Source of the DNA: Verrucomicrobiales bacterium
GTDB lineage: Bacteria > Verrucomicrobiota > Verrucomicrobiia > Limisphaerales > J093
Reading direction: 5' to 3'
Assembly (NCBI GenBank): GCA_024233215.1
Contig: JACKPW010000012.1
Span: 62,001 to 126,000, forward strand
Length of the DNA: 64,000 bases
Below are positions 53,240 to 61,380 of this stretch, one piece after another. Numbering within the stretch: position 1 is the stretch's first letter; every line of letters begins with the position of its first letter. Both the position numbers and the translations under genes were made by a program. Under the pieces are notes generated by a model. It was not told where the DNA came from. It ran no database searches and worked only from the letters and a program-made list of their open reading frames with translations.

Positions 53240-55477
53240 CCTACCGATCTTGGAATCAGCATTTTACGGTTTCCCACGAGGCCGGACACCGTCAGGAACA
53301 ACCCGCCGCCCATCAGCCACAGGTCATACGGCTCCGAGCGCCTCCAGGGACCGCGGATGATACCGGCCGGATTGAGTATCTCCTCACGCGGACCCGTCCG
53401 ACGGGGATAGCCGCATCAATGCTCTCCTGCAGCACCCGCAACGAAACGGCATCCCGAATCCTCATCTGGTTCTCGAGTTCGCGCTTCATCTTGAAATGCC
53501 TGGCTGAACACGCTTGCCTCCTTGGCCACCGCCGCCCTGGCTTCCTCCACTTGATTGCTCACCAAGTCGTAGCGGGCTTGAAACGCGGTTATGTTTGCCC
53601 GCAGTCCTTGCAGCAGCCCATCGATCCGGTTGCTGACCTGGGTTTGCACGACCCGCTGCAGCGACATGGCGCTCTGCACTTCCGGATGATCAGAGTCATG
53701 GTCGATCCTCAATTTGGCGAGGCTCTGCTCAACCTTGTCCAAGTCGTCTAAACGGAGGGGTAGTATCTGTTCGCCCGGCATGATCGTGAGAATCGCGTCC
53801 TGCAGCCGCCGCACGTCCTCGGCAGAGCATCAGTGCTTTGAGCTTGCTTAAGTAGTACACCAGGTCGCTACGAGCCTGTTGAAGTGCCTGCAGCAACGTG
53901 CTGAGCCTTTCCCGCTCAGTGGAAACCGAGTAGGCGTCACTGCTGTTGGTGATCGTGTCAGGGATGTTGAGCTTGATCCCCAGTTCACTCGCCTGTTGTT
54001 GCAGTGTCTCAACCCGATCCTCCTGCTTGGCGAGCTCCTCTTCGAGTGTCTCGATCTTCTCGGTCCTGCGGGTTTGGCGTCCACCGGCCAACTGGCCGAT
54101 GAACTCGTCCGCAAGGGCCTTGATCGTGCGCGTCGCCTGCTCCGTGTCGCTGCTCGTCAACTCCAATTCAACGAACTCGTAGAGCCCTTTCGATGTCCCT
54201 CGAACGGTCAACTGACTCCGGAGCGTTCTGAGTGCCTGGGCCTCAGCAGCCGATGGCGTTTCATTCGTGCTGGTCACACCGTCGGAGGCCACGCGCCGGA
54301 TGGCCGCCAACAGCACCCGCTGCGACTGAATATCCTCCACTGCGGCAGTGAACAGACCCTCCTGGCCAGCAGAACCATCAAGCAGCTTCAGCTTCAACCC
54401 CACCGTGTACAGCCTCGGCGAACTCACATACAGCATCGCCCCCGCTGCAAATATCAGCACCCCCAGCGCCAAGAACGCCGATCCGGCCGCCCGCCGATCC
54501 ACGCCGCCACGTTCGTCATCCGGTAGCGCCAGAATCCGGCGCACCCGCGCCAGCAGTGAACCGTCCGTGGCCGCGAGGGCAAACACCGGGTGGGTCTGGC
54601 GCAGCTCCTCCAACGCCGTCAGCGCCTTGGCGAAGGCCAGCCGATTGCCGCAGGCCGCCACGGCCATTTCGTCGCAGCAATGCTCGCGATCCTCCCGCAC
54701 GCAGCGCGATACCCACCACACGGCCGGATGATAGAAGAGCACCGTTTCCAGCAGCAGTTGGACCAGGTTCACCCAATGATCCCAGCGCCGCAGATGGGCC
54801 AGTTCATGCGCGAGAATCAGGTCGAGTTGCACCGGACTCAGCCCCGACAGCGTGCTGGCCGGCAGCAGAATCAACGGTCGGAACCAACCCACCACCGTCG
54901 GCACCCGGACCAGGGTGGATTTCATCAATTGCACATGCCGGCTTGCGTGAAGGCGGTGGCGCAATTCCCGGAACCGTTCGCAAAGCGGGTCGTCAGGCGA
55001 AAGGCAACTGCCGCGCCGGCTTTGGCGAACCTTCAACCAGCCCCCCGCCAGACGCAGACTGAACAGTGCCACCCCCAACGCCCAAAGCCCGACGACCCAC
55101 GGCAATCCCGATTCCACCGCCTGCCAGGCCCCGTTGGCGCGATCACTGATCATCGGCGATCGGGGGATGACCGGTGCAACCTGCGCGGTCGACTGAATCT
55201 CCAGGGTTGCCGGGGGCGGGGTGACTGCGGGGGCTGTGGACGAGTGGAATCGTTCCGCCGGACCAAGGGTGACAAACGTTCCGACAACACAAGTGCCCAT
55301 GAGCAGCAGCGTCAGACAGCCGGCGAGGTAACGCGCATTCGCAGACGTCCTTCGCAGCGTGCTCCGGACGGCGGCAAACGCGGCCGCCAGCACGGCGCCC
55401 TGCCAGAGGAAATGGACCAGCGTCCAGCCGAGGCGGGTGGTGTCCGGACTGTGCAGGAGTTCGAGCGTGGCGGTCAT
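53240..55477 (-). pseudogene. BlaR1-type M56 peptidase fused to Wzz-like coiled-coil region, frameshifted
   Basis: The N-terminal part is intact: membrane segments, then HELAH (within LDLILAHELAHLRRWDHW) as the zinc site and EHCCDEMAVAACG. After a membrane span (ALGVLIFAAGAMLYVSSPR) comes a Wzz-like extracytoplasmic region with long coiled-coils (LEEELAKQEDRVETLQQQAS, LSTLLQALQQARSDLVYYLS). The frame then breaks near 53825 and continues as RRLQDAILTIMPGEQILPLR. It breaks again near 53490 (continuing as MKRELENQMRIRDAVSLRVL) and near 53390 (continuing toward GGGLFLTVSGLVGNRK, a final membrane span). The exact 3' end is unknown. Loss of function is probable for the distal part; a truncated protein could still carry the peptidase. 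Sequencing error at three sites is the alternative. Confidence 0.7.
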
Positions 55478-55869
55478 TGGGCTTCCTCCTCCAGTTGTTT
55501 GAGCAGGCGCCGGATTTCAGCGAGTTCCCCGGCATCGGCCGGTTTGGCGGACAGGGCCTGCAACACGAGTTTCTGCGCCGATCCCTCGAACGCGCGGTCC
55601 ATCAGGTCGCGCAGAAGCTGGCGCTGGGTGTCCTGCTCGCGCAGGGTCGGTTCGTAGATGTGCTGGCGTCCGGCTTCGGTGCGGCGGACCAGCCCCTTCT
55701 CGGTCATGATCTGGAGCAGCTTCAACACCGTGGTGTAACCGGTGGGCTGGACCTGGCTGAGCTGCTCCATCACGGTGCGAACCGTGCTGGGGCCGAGTCG
55801 CCAGAGCACCCCCAGGATGGCCAGTTCGGCATCCGTGGGTCGGGGCAGCTGCTTCAACGTGGCGGGCAT
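55474..55869 (-). CDS. blaI: BlaI/MecI-family repressor
   Basis: 131 residues from MPATLKQLPRPTDAELAILG. The winged helix is at about 10-80 (LWRLGPSTVRTVMEQLSQVQ, TGYTTVLKLLQIMTEKGLVR), and the C-terminal dimerisation helices end in EIRRLLKQLEEEAQ. The cleavage-region residues of the family are not certain. BlaI represses its operon and is removed by its membrane M56 peptidase partner. Here that gene follows with an ATGA overlap. The candidate operator lies directly upstream. Confidence 0.92.
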   Translation of the reverse strand: MPATLKQLPRPTDAELAILGVLWRLGPSTVRTVMEQLSQVQPTGYTTVLKLLQIMTEKGLVRRTEAGRQHIYEPTLREQDTQRQLLRDLMDRAFEGSAQKLVLQALSAKPADAGELAEIRRLLKQLEEEAQ

Positions 55870-55881
55870 GACGGCGGCCAA

Positions 55882-55923
55882 TCTACGAAACTCGTCGTAG
55901 AAGTCAACGAAAATCTTCGTAGA
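55882..55923. promoter_or_regulatory. Candidate BlaI operator: TCTACGA-N6-TCGTAGA plus a half-site
   Basis: TCTACGAAACTCGTCGTAGA at 55882-55901 is a perfect 7+7 inverted repeat with a 6-nt spacer. An extra TCGTAGA half-site is at 55917-55923. It lies 12 bp upstream of the blaI start, where a repressor would block transcription. It resembles the TACR-N-YGTA dyads bound by BlaI/MecI proteins. Confidence 0.7.
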
Positions 55924-56120
55924 TATGGAGTGCGCCGGCACAGCGAAGCGTCGACGGCGCTTTCAGGAGGCCCTCATTCCATCCTTTTCACCCGCGGTCA
56001 GGCGCGCTGGAAACGCCGGGCGATCGAAATGCCCGCCAGCTTCCAGGCGCCTCATGAATGCGGTGTCGTGCTGCGCGTGCCACCGCATCCCATAGCTTCG
56101 GGTTTCCCGCGCCCTTCGGG

Positions 56121-57194
56121 CTATTCGACCTTGCGGCCGCGACGGCCGTTGTCGTCCTCGCCCACGGTGACCACGAGGGTCGGGCGGCCATCATTCTCGC
56201 CGAACTCGGCCTGGACGTCGACGGTCTTGGCGAAGAAATGGGTGGGCGACTCGGCGAACAGCACGAACTCCACACCGGAGAAGCGGAGCAGCAGGTTGCC
56301 GTCGCGACGGGTGACCGTGCAGGAATCGTTACGACCGAACTGGTAACGGCCGCAGTAACTGTCGAGCAGTTGATCGGACAGGTAGAATTCGGGCTTCGAT
56401 TTCGGACCGAGTTCGCGGACCCAGATGTTGCGGTAACGGACCGGGTTGCCGTGGTCCTGCAGGGCGATGGGGAGCTTCCCGGGCTGCGGCTGCAGGGGCA
56501 CGCGGCGGAGCCAGTCGGTGCCGCCGACGAGTTCGGCGTTGTAGTGGATCAGCACGCCGTTGTGGAAAGCGGTGACGCGCGGGCGGCTCAGCAGATTCCC
56601 TTCGTCGTCGAACTGCGGCGGGGTCCAGAGGATGTCGTAAGTTTGCCACTGACCGGGCGGACGCGAGGCGTTCACGAGCGGCGGATACTGGTTGTAGATC
56701 GAGCCGCAGGAACCGTCGGCGTAGGTCTTGTTCTCGAAGGAATCGAGCACCTGGATCTCGTAACGGCCCATGCCGAAGAAGAGCCCGCTGTTGCCGCGGC
56801 CCTGGCTGCTGCCCTCCGGCGGGGTGGGGGTGGCGAACTCCAGGTGGAACTGGCAGGCGCCGAACGATTGCAGCGTGCGAACATAGCCACTGCCGGGCAC
56901 GCATTCCATGGCACCGCCCTTGACGACCCATTTTGTGGGGCTGCCGTTCATGGCGACCCACTGCGCGATGTCGCTGCCGTCGAACAGCACCACGGCGTCG
57001 GAAGGTGCCTTGCCGGCCTGTTCCTGGGTGCTGGGCTGGCCGGGATCGACCACCGGGGGAAGTGGCCGGGTCCGATCGTGGCCGAGGGGGAGATGGATGG
57101 GTGGCAGGGCGGGTTGGGCCTGGGCGGTGGTGGCGGCAACGGCGATGCCGAGAGCGACGACGCCGGTGAGGGAAGGGAGGATGTATCGCTTCAT
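56121..57194 (-). CDS. Exported DUF1080 (3-keto-disaccharide hydrolase-type) protein
   Basis: 357 residues with a signal peptide (MKRYILPSLTGVVALGIAVA...AQA). VVLFDGSDIAQWVAMNG is the DUF1080 start; SGLFFGMGRYEIQVLDSFEN, DILWTPPQFDDEG and KLPIALQDHGNPVRYRNIWV are further family landmarks. The fold is a concanavalin-like sandwich; some members hydrolyse 3-keto-glycosides. An extra C-terminal part of about 70 residues (QLLDSYCGRYQFGRNDSCTV) resembles the DUF3471-type beta domain. The protein ends in a basic tail (RRGRKVE). Sulfatases and DUF1080 proteins are typical of polysaccharide-degrading members of this phylum. Confidence 0.9.
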   Translation of the reverse strand: MKRYILPSLTGVVALGIAVAATTAQAQPALPPIHLPLGHDRTRPLPPVVDPGQPSTQEQAGKAPSDAVVLFDGSDIAQWVAMNGSPTKWVVKGGAMECVPGSGYVRTLQSFGACQFHLEFATPTPPEGSSQGRGNSGLFFGMGRYEIQVLDSFENKTYADGSCGSIYNQYPPLVNASRPPGQWQTYDILWTPPQFDDEGNLLSRPRVTAFHNGVLIHYNAELVGGTDWLRRVPLQPQPGKLPIALQDHGNPVRYRNIWVRELGPKSKPEFYLSDQLLDSYCGRYQFGRNDSCTVTRRDGNLLLRFSGVEFVLFAESPTHFFAKTVDVQAEFGENDGRPTLVVTVGEDDNGRRGRKVE

Positions 57195-57310
57195 GATGTT
57201 CAGACTGCTGCTGCTGTGTACCTGGCGGAATTCAAGCAGGGCCTTCCCCGAAGTTCAATGTCGCGATTACCTCGCGATTGGAGTTGTGGGGGTGGCCGAA
57301 AGCAACGGCC

Positions 57311-57886
57311 TCAATGCGGGCTGTTGGCCAGGACCGAGGGAAAGTCCGCGAGGTAACGCAAACGGCGGGCGAGGATGGATTTCACGTAGGCCTGGGTGCT
57401 GGGGAAGCCGATGGCCGCGATGAATGCCGCGCTGTTGGTGGCGGCGGGACCGTTCAGCCACTTGAGCACGTTGCCCCGCCCCGCGTTGTACTCCGCCAGC
57501 GCAAAGGGCAGGGGGTCGTCCGTCCCGCCGTGGCGCCGGAGGCTGCGGCGCAGGTACCAGGTGCCCGCCAGGAGATTGGTCTGGGGGTCGAAGAGATGTT
57601 CCTTGGGCAGCGGAAAGACGCCCTCGGCCTCGGCCCACTCCTGGGCGGCGCCCTCTGTGATTTGCATCAGGCCGATTTCCCCTGCCTGCCCCACCGCGTC
57701 GGGAGTGAACCGGCTTTCCTGCCAGACCACGGCCTTGATCAGGGCGGGATCCATGCCGTAGCGGGTGGTCGCCAGTCGAATGCGGGAATCGAACTCGGTG
57801 CCCGGCCGCAGGAAAAACCACCAGATCACGCCCCCGAGCAAGGGCACAATCCAGAGGAGCCACAGCCATCGCCGAAGCCGTTTCAC
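57311..57886 (-). CDS. Membrane-anchored lytic transglycosylase (SLT domain)
   Basis: 191 residues from a GTG at 57886: VKRLRRWLWLLWIVPLLGGV is an uncleaved anchor. The SLT domain has the catalytic Glu in VVWQESRF (E57), then GEIGLMQIT and LAEYNAGRGNVLKWL. The enzyme cuts the glycan strands of peptidoglycan in the periplasm. The upstream ATG at 58042 would extend it into the response-regulator start and has no family support. It is divergent from the two-component system (154 bp). Confidence 0.88.
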   Translation of the reverse strand: MKRLRRWLWLLWIVPLLGGVIWWFFLRPGTEFDSRIRLATTRYGMDPALIKAVVWQESRFTPDAVGQAGEIGLMQITEGAAQEWAEAEGVFPLPKEHLFDPQTNLLAGTWYLRRSLRRHGGTDDPLPFALAEYNAGRGNVLKWLNGPAATNSAAFIAAIGFPSTQAYVKSILARRLRYLADFPSVLANSPH

Positions 57887-58040
57887 GACTGCGTTGTAGC
57901 GTGCCCGGGAGGGGGCGTCGAGTGCTCCCTGAACACCGTCCGGCGGACAGGTCCGGAAATCCGGAAATCGCCCTTGTTCGGTCGACGGCTTCGGGCAACG
58001 CTTCCGCGCGTCCCGGATCGCCGGGTCCCCTGGAACCAGC

Positions 58041-58760
58041 ATGGATCAATCGGGCCAACGACAACGCGTCCTGATCGTCGACGATGACCGCAAACTCTGC
58101 CGGCTTATCGGTGAGTATCTGGGGTCGATGGGGTATGAGGTGGAGGCGGTGCACACCGGATTGGAAGGGGCGGAGGCCGCGCGGGCGGGCTCGTGGCACG
58201 CGGTGATTCTGGACGTGATGCTGCCTGGCCTCGATGGCTTCGAGGTGCTGCGCCGCATCCGGGCGGGGTCGGACGTGCCGGTGCTCATGCTCTCGGCGCG
58301 AGGGGACGAAACCGACCGTATCGTGGGGCTTGAGCTGGGGGCCGACGATTATCTTCCCAAGAGCTTTTCCAGTCGGGAATTGCTGGCGAGGCTGCGGGCG
58401 GTGACGCGACGGAGTGTGGCTGCCCGGCCCGCCGCCGAAGGCGAACCGGAGGAACTGGTGGTGGGGGACCTGCGCCTCCATCCCGGGTCGCGGGTCGCGG
58501 TCCTCGGAGATCAGTCACTCAGCCTGACGGCGGTCGAGTTCGATCTGCTCCTTTCCCTGGCCCGGGCGCGGGGCCGGGTGAAGACCCGCGAGCAGTTGGT
58601 CGAGGAAATCCGGGAACGGGACTACGATGTCTTTGACCGCTCGGTGGACGTGCATGTCTCCGCTTTGCGACGGAAATTGGGCGACGACGCCCGGGAACCC
58701 CGGTTCATCCGCACGGTCCGGGCGGTGGGCTACATGATGCTGGATCCGAACCGTGCCTGA
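58041..58760 (+). CDS. OmpR-family response regulator
   Basis: 239 residues. The receiver domain has the acidic pocket D14-D16, the phosphoacceptor D58 (ILDVMLPG) and K107 (DYLPKSF). The C-terminal winged helix is at about 140-235 (LSLTAVEFDLLLSLARARGR, VDVHVSALRRKLG, IRTVRAVGYMM). It resembles CpxR-type regulators. The histidine kinase gene starts 8 nt before its stop, so they are translationally coupled. Targets are unknown; the divergent transglycosylase is one candidate. Confidence 0.93.
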   Translation: MDQSGQRQRVLIVDDDRKLCRLIGEYLGSMGYEVEAVHTGLEGAEAARAGSWHAVILDVMLPGLDGFEVLRRIRAGSDVPVLMLSARGDETDRIVGLELGADDYLPKSFSSRELLARLRAVTRRSVAARPAAEGEPEELVVGDLRLHPGSRVAVLGDQSLSLTAVEFDLLLSLARARGRVKTREQLVEEIRERDYDVFDRSVDVHVSALRRKLGDDAREPRFIRTVRAVGYMMLDPNRA

Positions 58761-60432
58761 CGCCCCCCCCCAGCCCACTCCGTCGGTCGCGCCGGTGCGT
58801 TATCCGTTGCTGGCGCGAATCCTGGTCTGGTTCTTCCTGAACCTGGTGCTGGTGGTGCTGGTGGTCGGGGCCTTCTTCCATTTCGAGTTCCGGCTCGGGT
58901 TTGATTCGCTGCTGTTGGGCCAGACGGACGAGCGCATCCGGGCGGTACGTTCGGTGCTGGGAGCGCAGTTGAGCGATGCGCCGGCCAGCGAATGGGACGC
59001 GATCCTGGAGCGGTTCAGCGAGGCCTACCAGGTGCAGTTCTACCTGCTGTCCGAGGACGGCCGACCGTTGGCCGGGGAACCGGTGGTGCTTCCGCAGGTG
59101 GTCCGGCGTCGACTGGCTGCCTGGGCTCCGGCCGCCCCGGAACTCCGCGGACCGGGCTGGCGTCGGGGTCCCGGCGGCGGCGATGGGGCGGGGGGAATGC
59201 CTCCCTGGGGGGGGCGGCGATGGATGCTGGCCGACACCAATGCACCGCGTCCCGGTCCGGGCGGACCCGGTCGGTCAGGACTGATGGAATTGGCTCCCCC
59301 CGAGGAGGGGTGGCCGGGACCGCCCCGGCTGCAGCCGTATCCACGCTTTGTGGTCCGGACGACGAGTCCCTTGGAATACTGGGTTGGCGTACGGATTCCC
59401 GTGGCGGTTTCCCCGGCCCCGGGGGAATCCGCCTGGACGGTCCGTCCCTTGACCCTGCTGGCCCGTTCCACCACCTGGGGCGGGGTGCTGTTCGCCGATC
59501 CGTTCCCCTGGCTGCTGCTCGGCTCGATCATCGTGGTGTTGTCCGTGGTGTTCTGGCTGCCCATGGTCAGTCACATCACACGGGGTCTGGGGAAGGTGAC
59601 CCGGGTCGCCGAGCAGATCGCCGAGGGGGATCTGGACGCGCGGGTGGAACTGCGGCGTCGCGACGAGTTGGGACAGCTCGGGGCGGCGATCAACCGGATG
59701 ACCGGCCGGCTCTCCGGGTTCGTCAACGGACAGCGGCGCTTTCTGGGGGATGTGGCGCACGAACTTTGCTCACCGCTGGCCCGTTGCGAAATGGCCCTCG
59801 AACTGCTCAGGACCGAGACCAACCCAAGCCATCACGCCCGCGTCGCGGACCTGCAGGAGGAGGTGCGTCACATGGCCGCCCTGGTGCAGGAGCTGCTTTC
59901 CTATGCGCGCGCCTCGCTCGGGGGGGGCGGCGTGGTCCTGCGCGACCTGGTGCTCAAACCCATGGTCGACGAGGTGGCGGGCCGCGAAGGGCGGGAGGGC
60001 GTGGAAATCCGTCTGTCGATTCCCGCCGACATCCGCGTACTCGCGGAGCCCGAGCTGTTGCGTCGCAGCCTCGGCAATCTGGTCCGCAACGCCGTCCGTT
60101 ACGCGGGTGACGCGGGCCCGATCACGGTTTCGGTGGACCGCCAGCAGGAGCAGGGAGTGATGCTGGTGGTGGGCGACCTCGGTCCCGGGATTCCGGAGGA
60201 ACATCTGGCCCGGGTATTCGACCCGTTCTTCCGGGTGGAGGCGGCCCGGGATCGGGAATCGGGCGGGGCGGGCCTCGGGTTGGCGATTGTGAAGACCTGT
60301 GTCGAGAGCATGGGGGGCAGGGTGCACTGCCGCAACCGCCGTCCCCGTGGACTCGAGGTCGCGATCTGCCTGCCGTCGCCCACGTCCGGCACCACGGAGG
60401 ACGCCGCCGGGACCGGGGCGGGAGAGGCTTGA
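58753..60432 (+). CDS. Sensor histidine kinase
   Basis: 559 residues from a GTG at 58753. Membrane segments lie at about 20-42 and 252-275. Between them is an extracytoplasmic region that includes an unusual Gly/Pro/Arg-rich stretch (GWRRGPGGGDGAGGMPPWGG, about 136-158). HAMP is at about 275-325. The H-box is LGDVAHELCSPLARCEMALE (His near 335), the N-box is LVRNAVRYAG, G1 is GDLGPGIPEEHL, F is VFDPFFR and G2 is GGAGLGLAIVK. The CpxA-like layout matches the CpxR-like partner, suggesting envelope sensing. Confidence 0.92.
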   Translation: MPDAPPQPTPSVAPVRYPLLARILVWFFLNLVLVVLVVGAFFHFEFRLGFDSLLLGQTDERIRAVRSVLGAQLSDAPASEWDAILERFSEAYQVQFYLLSEDGRPLAGEPVVLPQVVRRRLAAWAPAAPELRGPGWRRGPGGGDGAGGMPPWGGRRWMLADTNAPRPGPGGPGRSGLMELAPPEEGWPGPPRLQPYPRFVVRTTSPLEYWVGVRIPVAVSPAPGESAWTVRPLTLLARSTTWGGVLFADPFPWLLLGSIIVVLSVVFWLPMVSHITRGLGKVTRVAEQIAEGDLDARVELRRRDELGQLGAAINRMTGRLSGFVNGQRRFLGDVAHELCSPLARCEMALELLRTETNPSHHARVADLQEEVRHMAALVQELLSYARASLGGGGVVLRDLVLKPMVDEVAGREGREGVEIRLSIPADIRVLAEPELLRRSLGNLVRNAVRYAGDAGPITVSVDRQQEQGVMLVVGDLGPGIPEEHLARVFDPFFRVEAARDRESGGAGLGLAIVKTCVESMGGRVHCRNRRPRGLEVAICLPSPTSGTTEDAAGTGAGEA

Positions 60433-60590
60433 AGGCAAGAGCTGCGGCAGGGTGGCGCCCCACGCAGACCAGCCATCCGCCCGCCCGCCTCCGATGGGCT
60501 GCATTTCTGGATTCAACTGCGGGAGTCATCGGCGTATGGTGTCGTGCAACGGAAGCCTTTGAGAATCGAATCGAGCCGGAAGCGAAACGC

Positions 60591-61199
60591 ATGAAACTCT
60601 CCGCCAGCCAAGCCTTGTCCGCCGGACTGGAACCTCGCCTGTCCCCGATCCGTCCCCCGGTCTTCGAGCCGTCCTGTTTGCGGGCCTGCGGGCTGGCGCT
60701 GACCCTGTTGGCGCTGGTGTTTGTGACGGGCGGTTGCGGGCAGAAAGGGCGGTTGTTCAAGCCTCCGGGGGCGCCGTTCGTGTTGCGCATCCCGTCCGAT
60801 TGGGAGGTCAAGCAAAGCGAGGAATCGCTCCTGGTTCTGCACGGGCCGCCCGGGGCGGACAGCATTCTGCCGATTGTGCCAACCATCCGTCTGGGGTGGA
60901 CTCCCACGGCCAAGGGGGCTTCCATCAGCCCGCTGAGCCTTTCCCCGGACGCCTCGTTGAAGGAACTCCGGTTCATCAGTGGCGGCAACACCTCCGTGGG
61001 CGGCGGCATGTTGGCACGCTGGATTTGCTACTCGTTCACCGGGGACGGGCAGCGCGTCGCCGGCATGGACTGGTATGTTCAGGGGCAGGGAACCATGTTC
61101 ACCTGCAACCTTCTGACTCCCGAGGAGGACCTCGAGTCGAACGAGGCCGCCGTTCGCTTCCTCCTGATGAGTCTGGAGATGAAGGAAAAGAAACCCTGA
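60591..61199 (+). CDS. Lipoprotein, unknown function
   Basis: 202 residues from MKLSASQALSAG (60591), with a lipobox VFVTGGC (Cys49) after a long N-terminus. A TTG at 60678 (LRACGLALTLLALVFVTGGC) would give a normal lipoprotein signal and may be the real start. The mature part is about 150 residues of mixed alpha/beta (PFVLRIPSDWEVKQSEES, GDGQRVAGMDWYVQGQGTMF, TCNLLTPEEDLESNEAAVRF), resembling PsbP/DUF1795-like single-domain lipoproteins; I am not sure of this. It lies 158 bp after the histidine kinase gene. Confidence 0.75.
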   Translation: MKLSASQALSAGLEPRLSPIRPPVFEPSCLRACGLALTLLALVFVTGGCGQKGRLFKPPGAPFVLRIPSDWEVKQSEESLLVLHGPPGADSILPIVPTIRLGWTPTAKGASISPLSLSPDASLKELRFISGGNTSVGGGMLARWICYSFTGDGQRVAGMDWYVQGQGTMFTCNLLTPEEDLESNEAAVRFLLMSLEMKEKKP

Positions 61200-61380
61200 C
61201 GTTCGGGGGCCTGCCTTCGTTTTCTTCTGGGGGCTCTTCCATACGGCCATCCGGCTCACCGGCATCAGGCAAAAAGCACGAGCCAGCCAGCCGCCGGAGT
61301 CGGATCCCAATATCCGGTCAGTCCTTGCCAACATTCGTGGGTTGCGCAGAGCCGTTTCACGTGCTACCGCAGTAATCATC

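Noticed and set aside
52591..53751. 386-codon plus-strand frame across the repeat zone
   Set aside because: It runs through two diverging repeat copies and the antisense of the frameshifted M56 gene; no protein-like composition.
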